Shown: positions 8,659-19,962 of the stretch, piece after piece | Layout: each line of letters begins with the position of its first letter | Numbering within the stretch: position 1 is the first letter of the stretch | NCBI RefSeq assembly: GCF_006442795.2 | Contig: NZ_CP083956.1 | Coordinates: 1-64,000, forward strand | DNA length: 64,000 bases | Source of the DNA: Mesorhizobium sp. B1-1-8 | GTDB taxonomy: Bacteria > Pseudomonadota > Alphaproteobacteria > Rhizobiales > Rhizobiaceae | Reading direction: 5' to 3' | Notes under the pieces: model-generated | The model's database searches: none | What the model saw: only the letters and a program-made list of their open reading frames with translations | What the model was told of the DNA's origin: nothing | Position numbers and translations under genes: made by a program

Positions 8659-9090
8659 TCAATCGCGGCTCTTGGGGCGGAGCCTCACCACAATGTCGAC
8701 ATTGGCGATTTCCATGCCTTCCGGGGGGTCCGGCAGGTTGGAGACGCTCACCGGGCCGCCGGCGATATCGAAAATCCTGTTCTCGCCTTCGATATAGAAA
8801 TGATGGTGGTCGGACGTGTTGGTGTCGAAATAGGTTTTCGACCCCTCGACCGCGAGGATGCGCAGCAGGCCGGCCTGGGTGAACTGGTGGAGGGCGTTGT
8901 ACACGGTGGCCAGCGAAACGGGCACCCCGGCGGCGATCGCCTCCTCGTGCAATTCCTCGGCCGACAGATGGCGGTCGCCCTTGGCGAAAAGCAGATCGGC
9001 CAGCGCGATGCGCTGGCGTGTCGGCCTCAGGCCGGCTTCGCGAACCCGCTTGTCCACAGTGACTATTTCCTTCCGGCAGCCCGAATCCAT
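8659..9090 (-). CDS. irr: Iron response regulator Irr (Fur family)
   Basis: Irr is the Fur-family regulator that responds to haem status in rhizobia, acting as a DNA-binding protein when iron is scarce and being inactivated or degraded when haem is abundant. The 143-residue product has the Fur winged-helix (LRPTRQRIALADLLFAKGDRHLSAEELHEE, then SLATVYNALHQF) and the diagnostic triple-His motif DHHHFYIEGENRI near residue 93. It lacks the CxxC pairs of classical Fur. Its position divergent to fabA is the usual rhizobial context. A perfect Irr-type palindrome at 44720-44740 is a likely target in this window. The first few codons before VDKRVREAGLR are not certain. Confidence 0.9.
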   Translation of the reverse strand: MDSGCRKEIVTVDKRVREAGLRPTRQRIALADLLFAKGDRHLSAEELHEEAIAAGVPVSLATVYNALHQFTQAGLLRILAVEGSKTYFDTNTSDHHHFYIEGENRIFDIAGGPVSVSNLPDPPEGMEIANVDIVVRLRPKSRD

Positions 9091-9337
9091 CTATCCCGTC
9101 GAAGCTTGTGGCCCAGCCCCTCTAAACAGGTCCGCAATGGCGAAAAAACGTCAAAAGCCAAAAACGAACGCCACCCGACATATATTCTGTCGCCCGAATG
9201 CGATCAATAGCGCGCATTGACCCCGGCAGGCGCACGGGTTAAGCGCAAACGCCGGTTTCCGGCCACAAACAGAGTGTGTTAGGAAACCAGCGAAAATGGG
9301 CGCCCTGCCGCCCGGGACGAACACGGGGTCAGAATAG

Positions 9338-9853
9338 ATGGCGGGTCAAAAGTCCAGCTATGATTACGAGGAACTGCTTGCCTGCGCCCGCGGCGAGCTG
9401 TTCGGACCGGGCAACGCCCAGCTGCCCTACCCGCCGATGCTGATGTTCGACCGCATCACCGAGATCAGCGAGACCGGCGGCGCCTTCGACAAGGGTTTCA
9501 TCCGCGCCGAATTCGACATCAAGCCGGACCTGTGGTTCTTCGCCTGCCATTTCATCGGCAATCCGATCATGCCGGGCTGCCTCGGCCTCGACGCCATGTG
9601 GCAATTGACCGGCTTCTATCTCGGCTGGCTCGGCGAGCCGGGAAAGGGCATGGCGCTGTCGACCGGCGAAGTCAGATTCAAGGGCATGGTGACGCCTTCG
9701 GTCAAGAAAGTCGAATATGGCGTCGACTTCAAGCGCGTGATGCGCGGGCGCCTGGTGCTCGGCATCGCCGATGGCTGGCTCAAGGCGGACGGCGAACCCA
9801 TATACGCAGCAACGGATCTGAAGGTCGGCCTGTCCAAGCAGCCAGCCGCCTGA
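9338..9853 (+). CDS. fabA: 3-hydroxydecanoyl-ACP dehydratase/isomerase FabA
   Basis: FabA dehydrates 3-hydroxydecanoyl-ACP and isomerises the trans-2 to the cis-3 double bond, which commits acyl chains to unsaturated fatty acid synthesis. The 171-residue product has the single hot-dog domain, with the catalytic His in [23 protein letters not shown] near residue 70 and the acidic partner Asp near 84 in that stretch. Length matches the family exactly. The ATG at 9338 starts [13 protein letters not shown] as in rhizobial homologues. It heads the fabA-fabB-fabI group, divergent from irr. Confidence 0.96.
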   Translation: MAGQKSSYDYEELLACARGELFGPGNAQLPYPPMLMFDRITEISETGGAFDKGFIRAEFDIKPDLWFFACHFIGNPIMPGCLGLDAMWQLTGFYLGWLGEPGKGMALSTGEVRFKGMVTPSVKKVEYGVDFKRVMRGRLVLGIADGWLKADGEPIYAATDLKVGLSKQPAA

Positions 9854-9979
9854 CCGTTTTTCGCCACGGCGCTCGAGTCCCAACGGAGGGGAAAGGGTGC
9901 CGTCAGCTGTTTATTTTGCGTATGAACCCTGGCCAAAACCGATTACGGTCCTCGGGAAATACGCTGGAAGGAGTTGCGA

Positions 9980-11200
9980 ATGAGACGGGTCGTTGTGACA
10001 GGCCTAGGCATCGTGTCGTCGATCGGCAACAATGCCAATGAGGTGCAGACCTCGCTTCACGATGCCAGATCCGGCATCAGCTTCTCCAATTCCTTCGCCG
10101 AGCACGGCTTCCGCTGCCAGGTGTGGGGCGCGCCGACGCTCGACCCGTCGGCGATGATCGATCGCCGCGCCATGCGCTTCCTGAGCCAGGGCGCTGCCTG
10201 GAACCATGTTGCCATGGACCAGGCGATCGCCGACGCCGGGCTCGGCGAGAGCGACATAACCAACGAGCGCACCGGCATCGTCATGGGTTCGGGCGGACCG
10301 TCGACCCGCACCATCGTGGAGGCCGCCGAAACCACGCTCAAGAACGGCAGCCCGAAGCGCATCGGCCCGTTCGCCGTGCCGAAGGCGATGTCGTCGACGG
10401 CCTCGGCGACGCTTGCCACATGGTTCAAGATCCACGGCGTCAACTACTCGATCTCGTCGGCCTGCTCGACCTCGGCGCATTGCATCGGCAACGGTTACGA
10501 GCTGATCCAATGGGGCAAGCAGGACATGGTCTTTGCCGGCGGCCACGAGGATCTCGACTGGACGATGTCGGACCTGTTCGACGCCATGGGCGCGATGTCC
10601 TCGAAGTTCAACGACAAGGCATCCACTGCATCGCGCGCGTATGACGTCAACCGCGACGGCTTCGTCATTGCCGGCGGCGCCGGCGTGCTGGTGCTGGAAG
10701 AGCTGGAGCATGCCAAGGCGCGCGGCGCCAAGATCTATGCCGAGATCGTCGGCTATGGCGCGACCTCCGACGGCTACGACATGGTCGCGCCGTCGGGCGA
10801 AGGCGCTGTCCGCTGCATGCGGCAGGCGCTTGCCACCGTCTCCTCGCCGGTCGACTACATCAACACCCACGGCACCTCGACGCCGGTCGGTGATTCCAGG
10901 GAAATGGGCGCCATCCGCGAGGTGTTCGGCGACAAGATGCCGTTCATCACTTCGACCAAGTCGCTTACCGGCCATTCGCTGGGCGCGGCCGGCGTACAGG
11001 AATCGATCTATTCGATCCTGATGATGCAGGGCGGCTTCATCGGCGAGAGCGCCCATATCGAGGAGCTCGATCCGGAATTCGAGGGCATGCCGATCGTGCG
11101 CAAGCGCATCGACGACGCCAGGATCGACACCGTTTTGTCCAATTCCTTCGGTTTCGGTGGCACCAACGCAACGCTGATTTTCCAGCGCTATTCCGCATAG
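9980..11200 (+). CDS. fabB: 3-oxoacyl-ACP synthase I FabB
   Basis: FabB elongates the cis-3-decenoyl-ACP made by FabA and is needed for unsaturated fatty acids. The 406-residue thiolase-fold protein shows the Cys-His-His triad: Cys in [16 protein letters not shown] near residue 163, His in [11 protein letters not shown] near 298 and His in [13 protein letters not shown] near 333. The ATG at 9980 is favoured by an AAGGAG site eight bases upstream; a TTG two codons earlier is less likely. It is separated from fabA by 126 bases and from fabI by 30. Confidence 0.96.
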   Translation: MRRVVVTGLGIVSSIGNNANEVQTSLHDARSGISFSNSFAEHGFRCQVWGAPTLDPSAMIDRRAMRFLSQGAAWNHVAMDQAIADAGLGESDITNERTGIVMGSGGPSTRTIVEAAETTLKNGSPKRIGPFAVPKAMSSTASATLATWFKIHGVNYSISSACSTSAHCIGNGYELIQWGKQDMVFAGGHEDLDWTMSDLFDAMGAMSSKFNDKASTASRAYDVNRDGFVIAGGAGVLVLEELEHAKARGAKIYAEIVGYGATSDGYDMVAPSGEGAVRCMRQALATVSSPVDYINTHGTSTPVGDSREMGAIREVFGDKMPFITSTKSLTGHSLGAAGVQESIYSILMMQGGFIGESAHIEELDPEFEGMPIVRKRIDDARIDTVLSNSFGFGGTNATLIFQRYSA

Positions 11201-11230
11201 GCCAGCGTTTTTTAACAAGGATTGCCGGGC

Positions 11231-12043
11231 ATGGACGGGCTGATGAAGGGCAAGCGCGGGCTTGTCATGGGTGTTGCCAACGATCATTCGATCGCCTGGG
11301 GGATCGCCAGGAAACTGTCCGAGCACGGGGCTGAGCTTGCCTTTACGTACCAGGGCGACGCGTTCGGGCGCAGGGTCAAGCCGCTTGCCGAAAAGCTCGG
11401 CGCCTCGCTCGTCGTGCCTTGCGACGTCGAGGACAGCGTCTCGGTCAGCGCGACGTTCGAGACGCTCGGCAAGGCCTGGGGCGAGCTCGATTTCGTCGTC
11501 CACGCCATCGGCTTTTCCGACAAGAACGAGCTCAAGGGCCTCTACGCCGACACCAGCCGCGACAACTTCGTGCGCACCATGGTGATCTCCTGCTATTCCT
11601 TCACCGAGGTCGCCCGCAATGCCGCCGCGCTGATGGCGAAGGGCGGCTCGATGATCACGCTGACCTATGCCGGGTCAGTCAGGGTGATGCCGAACTACAA
11701 CGTCATGGGCGTCGCCAAGGCCGGACTCGAGGCCAGCGTGCGCTATTTGGCCAACGATTACGGCCCGCGCGGCATCCGCGTGAACGGCATCTCGGCCGGA
11801 CCGGTGCGAACGCTTGCCGGCTCCGGCGTTTCCGACGCGCGCCACATGTTCTCCTACCAGCAGCGCAACTCGCCGCTGCGGCGCACGGTGACCATCGACG
11901 AGGTCGGCGGTTCGGCGCTCTATCTGCTCTCCGATCTGTCTTCAGGCGTCACCGGCGAGATCCACTATGTCGATTCAGGCTATCACATCGTTTCCATGCC
12001 GGCGCTTGAGGAATTGAAGCAGAACGACGGCGCCCGCGAATAA
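11231..12043 (+). CDS. fabI: Enoyl-ACP reductase FabI (NADH)
   Basis: FabI reduces the trans-2-enoyl-ACP in the last step of each fatty acid elongation round. The 270-residue SDR protein has the atypical cofactor motif GVANDHSIAWGIA near residues 14-26. Its active site is the Tyr-x6-Lys of FabI, YNVMGVAK near residues 157-164, and the conserved segment GIRVNGISAGPVRTLA follows near 190. The ATG at 11231 gives MDGLMKGKRG; AAGG lies ten bases upstream. It probably forms an operon with fabA and fabB. Confidence 0.95.
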   Translation: MDGLMKGKRGLVMGVANDHSIAWGIARKLSEHGAELAFTYQGDAFGRRVKPLAEKLGASLVVPCDVEDSVSVSATFETLGKAWGELDFVVHAIGFSDKNELKGLYADTSRDNFVRTMVISCYSFTEVARNAAALMAKGGSMITLTYAGSVRVMPNYNVMGVAKAGLEASVRYLANDYGPRGIRVNGISAGPVRTLAGSGVSDARHMFSYQQRNSPLRRTVTIDEVGGSALYLLSDLSSGVTGEIHYVDSGYHIVSMPALEELKQNDGARE

Positions 12044-12119
12044 TTCGCCGTTACAAATAATACCTTCCAGTAAAATTGGATTCATCGGCGGAAACTCATT
12101 TTAAGAAGATTTCCGCTAA

Positions 12120-12143
12120 AAGGCCCTGTAATTCAGGGACCTT
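12120..12143 (+). promoter_or_regulatory. Hairpin covering the ribosome-binding site of the EAL gene
   Basis: AAGGCCCTG (12120-12128) pairs with CAGGG and CCTT (12134-12138 and 12140-12143), with one bulged A and a TAATT loop. The purine-rich CAGGGA that would serve as Shine-Dalgarno for the ATG at 12146 lies in the 3' arm. The fold could limit translation unless it is opened. It is seen only by eye; folding energy was not computed. Confidence 0.45.
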
Positions 12144-12145
12144 GT

Positions 12146-13699
12146 ATGCCTGCTGTCAGCAATCCGAAGCGAACTCCGCTGTTCCGGCTGATCACCGTCG
12201 CCAGCTCGGGCATGGGCAGTTTTATCCTCGGCCTCTGGGGGCTGCGTTACGGCTTCGGCGACGGTCTGGCCGGCATGCCGGCCGAAACAATGGCGGGCGT
12301 TATTGCCGCCCTCTGCGCCCTTTCGGCCGGCGGCGCCGCGTTGTCTTTCTTCGCCGGCGTCGATGAATCGGCCGACTACGTCTTCAAGGAAACGCATTTC
12401 GACAAGCTGACCGGCCTGTTGTCGCGCCCGGCCATGGTCGGCAGGATCGCCAAGGCCGCATCGGAGACGGTTCTGACGGGCGAACCGGTCTTCCTGATCG
12501 ACATCGACATCGATCGTTTCAAGCAGATCAACGATGCCATCGGCTACAGCAATGGCGACGAGTTAATCCGCGTCTTCACCGGGAGGCTGACGGAGAACAT
12601 GCCGCAGGGTGCGGTGATCGGGCGCATCGGCGCCGGCGAATTCGCCGTGCTGCTGCCCGACAGCGAGATCAAGGGATCGCTCGAAACGTTCGTCGAGAAG
12701 TTCATCAACGACATGATGGAGCCCTATCAGCTGCAGACGCATCTGCAATCGGTCAGCATGTCGGTCGGCATCGTGGCGATGCCTAAGGACGGCGTTGATC
12801 CGGTCCTTGTCCTGCGCCGCTCAAACCTGGCGCTGCAGAATGCGCGCGCCAGCGGCATCGGCAACTGGTCGGTGTTCCATGCCGACATGGGGCGGGTGGC
12901 GGACTACCGGCAATGGATCGAGTCCGAGCTGAAGACCGCATTCGACCGAGGCGATTTCGATCTTCATTACCAGCCGCAGTTCGACCTGCCGAGCGCGCGG
13001 GTCGTCGGTTACGAGGCGCTGATACGCTGGAAGCACCCGGAACGCGGCATGATCCCGCCGATGGAGTTCATTCCGATCGCCGAGGAAACCGGCATGATCA
13101 ACCCGATCGGCGAATGGGTGCTGCGCAAGGCCTGCAGCGATGCCCGCTTCCTGCCGGAGGATTGCTTCGTCGCGGTCAACATCTCGCCGGTTCAGTTCAT
13201 GACCAAGGATTTCGTCGGCATCGTGCGCGCGACGATAGCATCGACCGGCATCAAGCCGTCGCGGCTGGAGCTGGAGGTCACCGAGACGGCGATGATGCAG
13301 GACCGCGACCGCGCGGCCATCATCCTGCAGCAGCTCGCCGATATGGGCATCTCGGTGGCGGTCGACGATTTCGGCACCGGGTATTCCAATCTGAGCTACC
13401 TGATCGATTTCTCGTTCGGCAAGCTGAAGATCGACCGCTCCTTCGTCAGCCGCATCGATACCGATTCCAGCTCGGGCGCGGTGGTCTCGACCATCGTGGG
13501 ATTGTCGCGGGCGCTGGGCGTCGGCATCATCGCCGAAGGTGTCGAGACCGAGAACCAGGCCACGATGCTGCGCGCGGCTGGCTGCGAACTGGTGCAAGGT
13601 TATCTGTTCGGCCGGCCGGCACCGCTCAAGGTTGAACGCGGCCAGGCGCGCGTCGCCCATGGCACACGCCAGCCGGCACGCATCGTCAGTCTGCAATAA
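12146..13699 (+). CDS. Membrane-anchored c-di-GMP phosphodiesterase with degenerate GGDEF domain
   Basis: The 517-residue protein has two N-terminal membrane helices (about 17-33 and 43-67), a GGDEF-like domain (about 85-250) and an EAL domain (about 262-505). The diguanylate cyclase signature reads GAGEF near residue 160 instead of GG(D/E)EF, so synthesis activity is probably lost and the domain may be regulatory. The EAL domain keeps its metal and catalytic residues: YEALIRW near 288, ELEVTETAMM near 375, VDDFGTGYSNLSYL near 407, KIDRSFV near 428 and EGVET near 465. It should therefore hydrolyse c-di-GMP. It stands alone, downstream of fabI with its own leader hairpin. Confidence 0.88.
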   Translation: MPAVSNPKRTPLFRLITVASSGMGSFILGLWGLRYGFGDGLAGMPAETMAGVIAALCALSAGGAALSFFAGVDESADYVFKETHFDKLTGLLSRPAMVGRIAKAASETVLTGEPVFLIDIDIDRFKQINDAIGYSNGDELIRVFTGRLTENMPQGAVIGRIGAGEFAVLLPDSEIKGSLETFVEKFINDMMEPYQLQTHLQSVSMSVGIVAMPKDGVDPVLVLRRSNLALQNARASGIGNWSVFHADMGRVADYRQWIESELKTAFDRGDFDLHYQPQFDLPSARVVGYEALIRWKHPERGMIPPMEFIPIAEETGMINPIGEWVLRKACSDARFLPEDCFVAVNISPVQFMTKDFVGIVRATIASTGIKPSRLELEVTETAMMQDRDRAAIILQQLADMGISVAVDDFGTGYSNLSYLIDFSFGKLKIDRSFVSRIDTDSSSGAVVSTIVGLSRALGVGIIAEGVETENQATMLRAAGCELVQGYLFGRPAPLKVERGQARVAHGTRQPARIVSLQ

Positions 13700-13714
13700 G
13701 CAAGTCGTCCCCGC

Positions 13715-14731
13715 TTACCGGCGCGCCGACAACACCTTGAACATGCCGTCGCGGGCGATTTCGGCATGGCTGGAAAAGGCTGTCGCCAGCACCTCTTCAT
13801 AAGGAAGCTGGCGGTTGGCGACCATGAACAGCCGCCCGCCCGGTTTCAGCGCTTTTGCCGCCGCACGGATCATGCCGGCGCCGATGCCCGGCTCGGCCGC
13901 CCGGCCGCTGTGAAAGGGCGGGTTCATGACGACCGTATCATAGCGCCGCTCGACCGCCTCGGTGAGCAGGTCGATCCAGAAGAAATTTCTCGCGACCGAT
14001 AGACCGGCAGCGTCAAGGTTGGCCTTGGCCGCTTCGAGCGCCGCGAAGTCGGCCTCGTAGAGATCGAGTGCCGAAATGCCGGGGGAACGCGCTGCGATCT
14101 CGGAGGCCAGATAGCCCCAGCCGGAACAGAAATCGGCAACGCCGCCGCGCAGGTCGGTTGGAAGATTGTCCGCCAGCAGTTTCGACCCGGCATCGATCCG
14201 GTCGAACGAAAACATGCCGGGCGCGGTGCGGAAACGGCCCTCGACAACCCCATCGGGATTGGCCGCGCGAAGCGCCGCAGCCGCCTCGGAACCTGCCCGG
14301 CGGAACCAGAAGGCGACGCCATGATGTTTCGGCAGGTGAGCTTCGAGCGCCGCCAACGCATCGATGCGCCTGCGCAGGCTGTCGATGCCGTCGTCCTTGC
14401 CGCCGGCAACCACGATCAGCCCGCCCGGGGCGACACGTTCTATGGCCTCTGCTATGCGCAGCTCGTTCTGGCCGCGGTGGCGGCCGGCGAGGATAAATGC
14501 CGCATCGAAGGCCGAGCCTTCCGCTTGCGGGGTGACCTCATGGCCATTGGCTTGCAGGGCACGGAAATATGGCCGGAAGCCTTGCACCAGATGAAGGGAC
14601 GCATCGAAGCCTTCGGGCAAACGGAAACCGGGTTCGGCGCCAAGAAAGAGAATGCGCGCGCCCTCTTGCGGCAGGGGCAGCGCCTCGGCCTCGAAGGGGT
14701 GGAACAGTGTCTTGAGCGGTTCTGCGGACAT
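13715..14731 (-). CDS. rsmC: 16S rRNA G1207 methyltransferase RsmC-like
   Basis: The 338-residue protein has the two-part layout of RsmC: a degenerate N-terminal methyltransferase-like half (about 1-160) and an active C-terminal Rossmann domain. The latter carries the SAM loop VADFCSGWGYLASEIA near residue 200 and the catalytic NPPFHSG near 267, typical of enzymes that methylate exocyclic guanine N2. The expected role is m2G1207 modification of 16S rRNA. It converges on the EAL gene with 15 bases between and lies downstream of the pnp terminator. Confusion with RlmG-type enzymes cannot be excluded. Confidence 0.8.
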   Translation of the reverse strand: MSAEPLKTLFHPFEAEALPLPQEGARILFLGAEPGFRLPEGFDASLHLVQGFRPYFRALQANGHEVTPQAEGSAFDAAFILAGRHRGQNELRIAEAIERVAPGGLIVVAGGKDDGIDSLRRRIDALAALEAHLPKHHGVAFWFRRAGSEAAAALRAANPDGVVEGRFRTAPGMFSFDRIDAGSKLLADNLPTDLRGGVADFCSGWGYLASEIAARSPGISALDLYEADFAALEAAKANLDAAGLSVARNFFWIDLLTEAVERRYDTVVMNPPFHSGRAAEPGIGAGMIRAAAKALKPGGRLFMVANRQLPYEEVLATAFSSHAEIARDGMFKVLSARR

Positions 14732-14750
14732 TCGCGCAGTCCTTCAAACA

Positions 14751-14781
14751 AAACGGGCGCGACCTCGCGGCGCGCCCGTTT
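14751..14781 (-). terminator. Intrinsic terminator of the rpsO-pnp transcript
   Basis: On the minus strand an 11-bp perfect stem (AAACGGGCGCG with CGCGCCCGTTT) encloses a nine-base loop and ends in TTTTGTTTG. It lies 22 bases beyond the pnp stop and is positioned to end the long rimP-to-pnp transcription unit. Confidence 0.85.
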
Positions 14782-14802
14782 CAATTCACCCGGTCAGACC
14801 GA

Positions 14803-16950
<2,148 letters not shown>

Positions 16951-17339
16951 ATCTTGTCCTTCATATGCGGAAAGGCCGCACCGTCTTGACGGTTGCGCTT
17001 ATCCCTTCCCTGGCTTCCTTCTCGGGCAGCCACGGGCAAGACAACGGGAAGCTCGAATGGTCCGGCCTCAAAAGCCAAGCGAGCGTCCTGCAATCCTGCC
17101 CCATGACCGTCCATGGGTTGGCTCCGAGTGGCCCTCTGCACTCCCGGAACCGGGTCTGGCCGACCGCTCGGCCGGCCTCGCGCATGACGCCGAAAACCCG
17201 TGTTTTCGGACCGCGCCCGGCGCGAATGCGAATTCCCGGAGCGCGTTCGCGCTCCACTTCCAGCATCTGCGCACCAGACCTTCCGATGCGCCAATGCGCG
17301 ACCGGCGGACCCTCCGAGGAGAGCCCGCCGGTCAATTCG
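16951..17339 (-). other. rpsO-pnp intergenic leader with three hairpins
   Basis: These 389 bases contain no convincing gene. On the minus strand they hold three stable stem-loops: 17300-17333 (nine-base arms GACCGGCGG/CCGCCGGTC with an inner stem), 17238-17255 (GGAGCGCG/CGCGCTCC) and 17190-17209 (CCGAAAAC/GTTTTCGG). In enterobacteria the rpsO-pnp spacer carries a terminator plus an RNase III-cleaved hairpin used for PNPase autocontrol. The same role is plausible here but inferred. The pnp start at 16950 is preceded by AAGGACA. Confidence 0.55.
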
Positions 17340-17609
17340 TCAGCGACGGAGACCGAGCTTCTCGATCAGCGTCTGGTAGCGCGCGTCATCCTTGCGCTTG
17401 AGATAATCAAGCAGGCTGCGGCGCTGGGAGACGAGAGCGAGCAGACCACGGCGGGAATGGTTGTCCTTCTTGTGGTCCTTGAAGTGGTCCGTCAGGTTCT
17501 TGATGCGCTCGGAAAGGATGGCAACCTGGACTTCCGGAGACCCGGTATCGCCCTTTGCAGTTGCAAATTCAGCCATCAATTCCTTCTTGCGCTCGGCAGT
17601 AACCGACAT
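17340..17609 (-). CDS. rpsO: 30S ribosomal protein S15
   Basis: S15 binds the central domain of 16S rRNA early in 30S assembly. The 89-residue product matches the family length and sequence, with [22 protein letters not shown] near residues 15-36, the conserved HxxDHHSRRGLL-type segment ([25 protein letters not shown]) near 45-69, and the terminal LIEKLGLRR. It precedes pnp as in most proteobacteria. Here it is separated from truB by corA, so it probably has its own promoter in the 195-base gap upstream. Confidence 0.97.
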   Translation of the reverse strand: MSVTAERKKELMAEFATAKGDTGSPEVQVAILSERIKNLTDHFKDHKKDNHSRRGLLALVSQRRSLLDYLKRKDDARYQTLIEKLGLRR

Positions 17610-17712
17610 CGTGCTTTTCCTTATCTGTTCGAGGAAACGGGACGCCCACAGCCGGGATGTCGTCCAGCAGGGGCCAGTGCGAGCAACGCGTCAGGGCGCG
17701 AAGCTGCGGCGC

Positions 17713-17718
17713 ATATAG
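17713..17718 (-). promoter_or_regulatory. Possible -10 element for rpsO
   Basis: The minus strand reads CTATAT here, matching the rhizobial sigma-70 -10 consensus, about 100 bases before the rpsO ATG. The matching -35 region is poor (TGGTGT), so this is a weak candidate. The rest of the 17610-17804 gap shows nothing recognisable. Confidence 0.3.
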
Positions 17719-17804
17719 TGCAATTCCGGACAAAACACCAGCATAATTCACAAGCCGGCTTTGTCGCAGGCCGGCGCGGCCGAAATCGCGGATTTTGCGT
17801 TCTG

Positions 17805-18899
17805 CTACAACCACTTCTTCCATTTGAAGAAAGCGACGAGCCCGACGGCGACAATTGCCATGAACACCAGTGCCGCCGGATAGCCGTAATAGGCCTTCAG
17901 CTCCGGCATATTCCAGGGCGAGGTGCCGGGGTCGAAATTCATGCCCCAGACGCCGACGAGGAAGGTGAGCGGCATGAAGATCACCGAGACGATCGTCAGA
18001 TAGGAGATGACGTCGTTGGTGCGCGCCTGGGTCAGCGACAGATGCATCTCGATCAGGCCGGTCAGCATGTCGCGCTGGTTCTCGACCAGCTCGATCAGCC
18101 GCAGCGCATGGTCGAGCGTGTCGTTGACGAATATCTTCGTCTCGGCCTTGACGAAGGACACGTCGTTGCGGATCAGCGTCGCCAGCGCATCGCGCATCGG
18201 CCACAGCACACCCTTCAGCACATTGGCGTCGCGGCGCAACTCGTGCAGCTGCCGCATCTGATGCTTGTGCGGCGTGTTGAGCATCTGGTCCTCGATGCCG
18301 TCGACCAGCTCGCTCGCCGCCTCGATCGGCGGGAAGTAGCTGTCGACAATGGCGTCGATGAGCGCATAGGCGAGGTAGTCGGCATTGCGCGAGCGCAACC
18401 GGTTGGGCATGGCGCTGGCGATGCGCTTGCGCACGGGGTCGAACGGGTCGCCCTCGCGCTCCTGGAAGGTGACGACGAAAGTCTTGCCGAAGAACAGCGA
18501 GATCTGCTCGTAGCGATGCGCCGTCACATCGTCGATCATGCGCATGACGACAAAGGCATGATCCTCGAAGAAGTCCACCTTCGGCCGCTGGCCGGTGTTG
18601 ACGACATCCTCCAGCGCCAGCGGATGCAGGTTGAAAATCCGGCCGATCTCTTCGATCAGCTGAATGTTGGCAAGCCCGGTGCAGTCCAGCCAGACGACAG
18701 GCCAGCTGTGGCAATGGGTGTTGAGGTCGTCGATGCTGGCGTTGTCGATGGTCTTGAATTTTTCCGGCGAGATCAGTGTCAGCCTGAGCTCGCTGCGCCG
18801 CGCTCCCGGGTCGGCGATCAGTGTGCCGGGCGACGCACCGACAGGTGGCCGTCGGGTTTTCAGCGGCGCCCGTTTCCTGGCGGTATCAGCCTTTGCCAT
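17805..18899 (-). CDS. corA: CorA-family magnesium/divalent cation transporter
   Basis: CorA proteins are pentameric inner-membrane channels for Mg2+ and sometimes Co2+ or Ni2+. The 364-residue product has the long cytoplasmic alpha/beta domain, two C-terminal membrane helices (about 296-317 and 336-357) and the defining GMN motif in VGVWGMNF near residue 317. The preceding YLTIVSVIFMPLTFLVG is the usual first-helix sequence. A basic N-terminal 20 residues is variable. It sits between truB and rpsO on the same strand, which interrupts the normally contiguous truB-rpsO pair. The ion cannot be assigned from sequence. Confidence 0.9.
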   Translation of the reverse strand: MAKADTARKRAPLKTRRPPVGASPGTLIADPGARRSELRLTLISPEKFKTIDNASIDDLNTHCHSWPVVWLDCTGLANIQLIEEIGRIFNLHPLALEDVVNTGQRPKVDFFEDHAFVVMRMIDDVTAHRYEQISLFFGKTFVVTFQEREGDPFDPVRKRIASAMPNRLRSRNADYLAYALIDAIVDSYFPPIEAASELVDGIEDQMLNTPHKHQMRQLHELRRDANVLKGVLWPMRDALATLIRNDVSFVKAETKIFVNDTLDHALRLIELVENQRDMLTGLIEMHLSLTQARTNDVISYLTIVSVIFMPLTFLVGVWGMNFDPGTSPWNMPELKAYYGYPAALVFMAIVAVGLVAFFKWKKWL

Positions 18900-18999
18900 G
18901 TGCCTTCACCCGATTCCCCACCGAGATTAGCGCATGGGCCTTGCAACCGGTATTGGTTTGCGGACAGATCATGCGCGAATTCAAGATGTTAGGTGGAAC

Positions 19000-19962
19000 T
19001 TAGCCGGTAAAGACACGCTTGGGCTTGAACATGCCCTGCTCGACGGCGCCGATGGCGACGAGCTTGCCGCGCGCGGTGGCGCAAGCCTCCTCGGCCTCGA
19101 CCGGCGCGTCGCGGCCGCGGATGATGACCGGATTGCCGAGCCGGATCTTGGTCGCCGCGTCGTCGCTGACCGCGATCTGCGGCAGGCAATCGAGCGCAAC
19201 CGCGGTGTCGACGAGCAGCGCGTCGATGGCGCTGAAATCGGCCGGGTGATCAGTCGCCCCCGTGGCCGCACTGCCTTCCTCGCCGTCGAAGCGGGCCGCC
19301 TCGAGTTCGGCGACGGTCACCAAATCCTCGGGCGTAAACGGCTCGACCTCGACGCGGCGCAGTTCGGCGATGTGGCCGAAACAGCCGAGGTCGCGGCCCA
19401 TGTCGCGCGCCAGCGAGCGCACATAGGTGCCCTTGCCGCATTCGACCTCGAAGATCGAGCGGTCGACGCCGTGTTCGACCATTTCGAGGCGGCCGATCTC
19501 GATCTCGCGCGCGGGAATATCGACCGTCTCGCCGTCGCGGGCGAGGTCATAGGCGCGCTCGCCCGATATCTTGATGGCCGAGAATTGCGGCGGCGTCTGC
19601 ATGATGATGCCGGTGTATTTCGGCAGCAGCGCCCTCACCTCGGCTTCCGCCGGGCGGCGGTCCGAGCTCCTGGTCACCGGACCTTCGAGGTCGTCGGTCG
19701 AGCGCTCCTCGCCCCAGGCGACGGCAAAGCGGTAGACTTTGGCGCCGTCCTGCACGTAGGGCACAGTCTTGGTCGCCTCGCCGAGCGCGATCGGCAGCAT
19801 GCCGGAGGCAAGCGGATCGAGCGTGCCGGCGTGGCCGGCCTTCTCGGCCTGGAACAGCCATTTGATCTTGGAGACGGCCTCGGTCGAGCCCATGCCGACC
19901 GGCTTGTCCAGCACCACCCAGCCTGAGACCGGCCGGCCCTTTTTCTTGCCGCGACGCGCCAC
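19000..19962 (-). CDS. truB: tRNA pseudouridine(55) synthase TruB
   Basis: TruB isomerises U55 in the T-loop of tRNAs. The 320-residue product carries motif [16 protein letters not shown] near residues 20-34, the catalytic Asp in [12 protein letters not shown] (Asp49), the conserved Tyr in [10 protein letters not shown] near 135 and [13 protein letters not shown] near 180. The C-terminus has the TruB PUA-like extension. The start is GTG at 19962, which shares its first base with the last base of the rbfA stop codon, so the two genes are translationally coupled. Confidence 0.95.
   Translation of the reverse strand: MARRGKKKGRPVSGWVVLDKPVGMGSTEAVSKIKWLFQAEKAGHAGTLDPLASGMLPIALGEATKTVPYVQDGAKVYRFAVAWGEERSTDDLEGPVTRSSDRRPAEAEVRALLPKYTGIIMQTPPQFSAIKISGERAYDLARDGETVDIPAREIEIGRLEMVEHGVDRSIFEVECGKGTYVRSLARDMGRDLGCFGHIAELRRVEVEPFTPEDLVTVAELEAARFDGEEGSAATGATDHPADFSAIDALLVDTAVALDCLPQIAVSDDAATKIRLGNPVIIRGRDAPVEAEEACATARGKLVAIGAVEQGMFKPKRVFTG

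Noticed and set aside
9137-9220. Possible 27-residue basic peptide between irr and fabA
   Set aside because: It has no ribosome-binding site and no conservation evidence; the stretch is more likely promoter DNA for the divergent genes.
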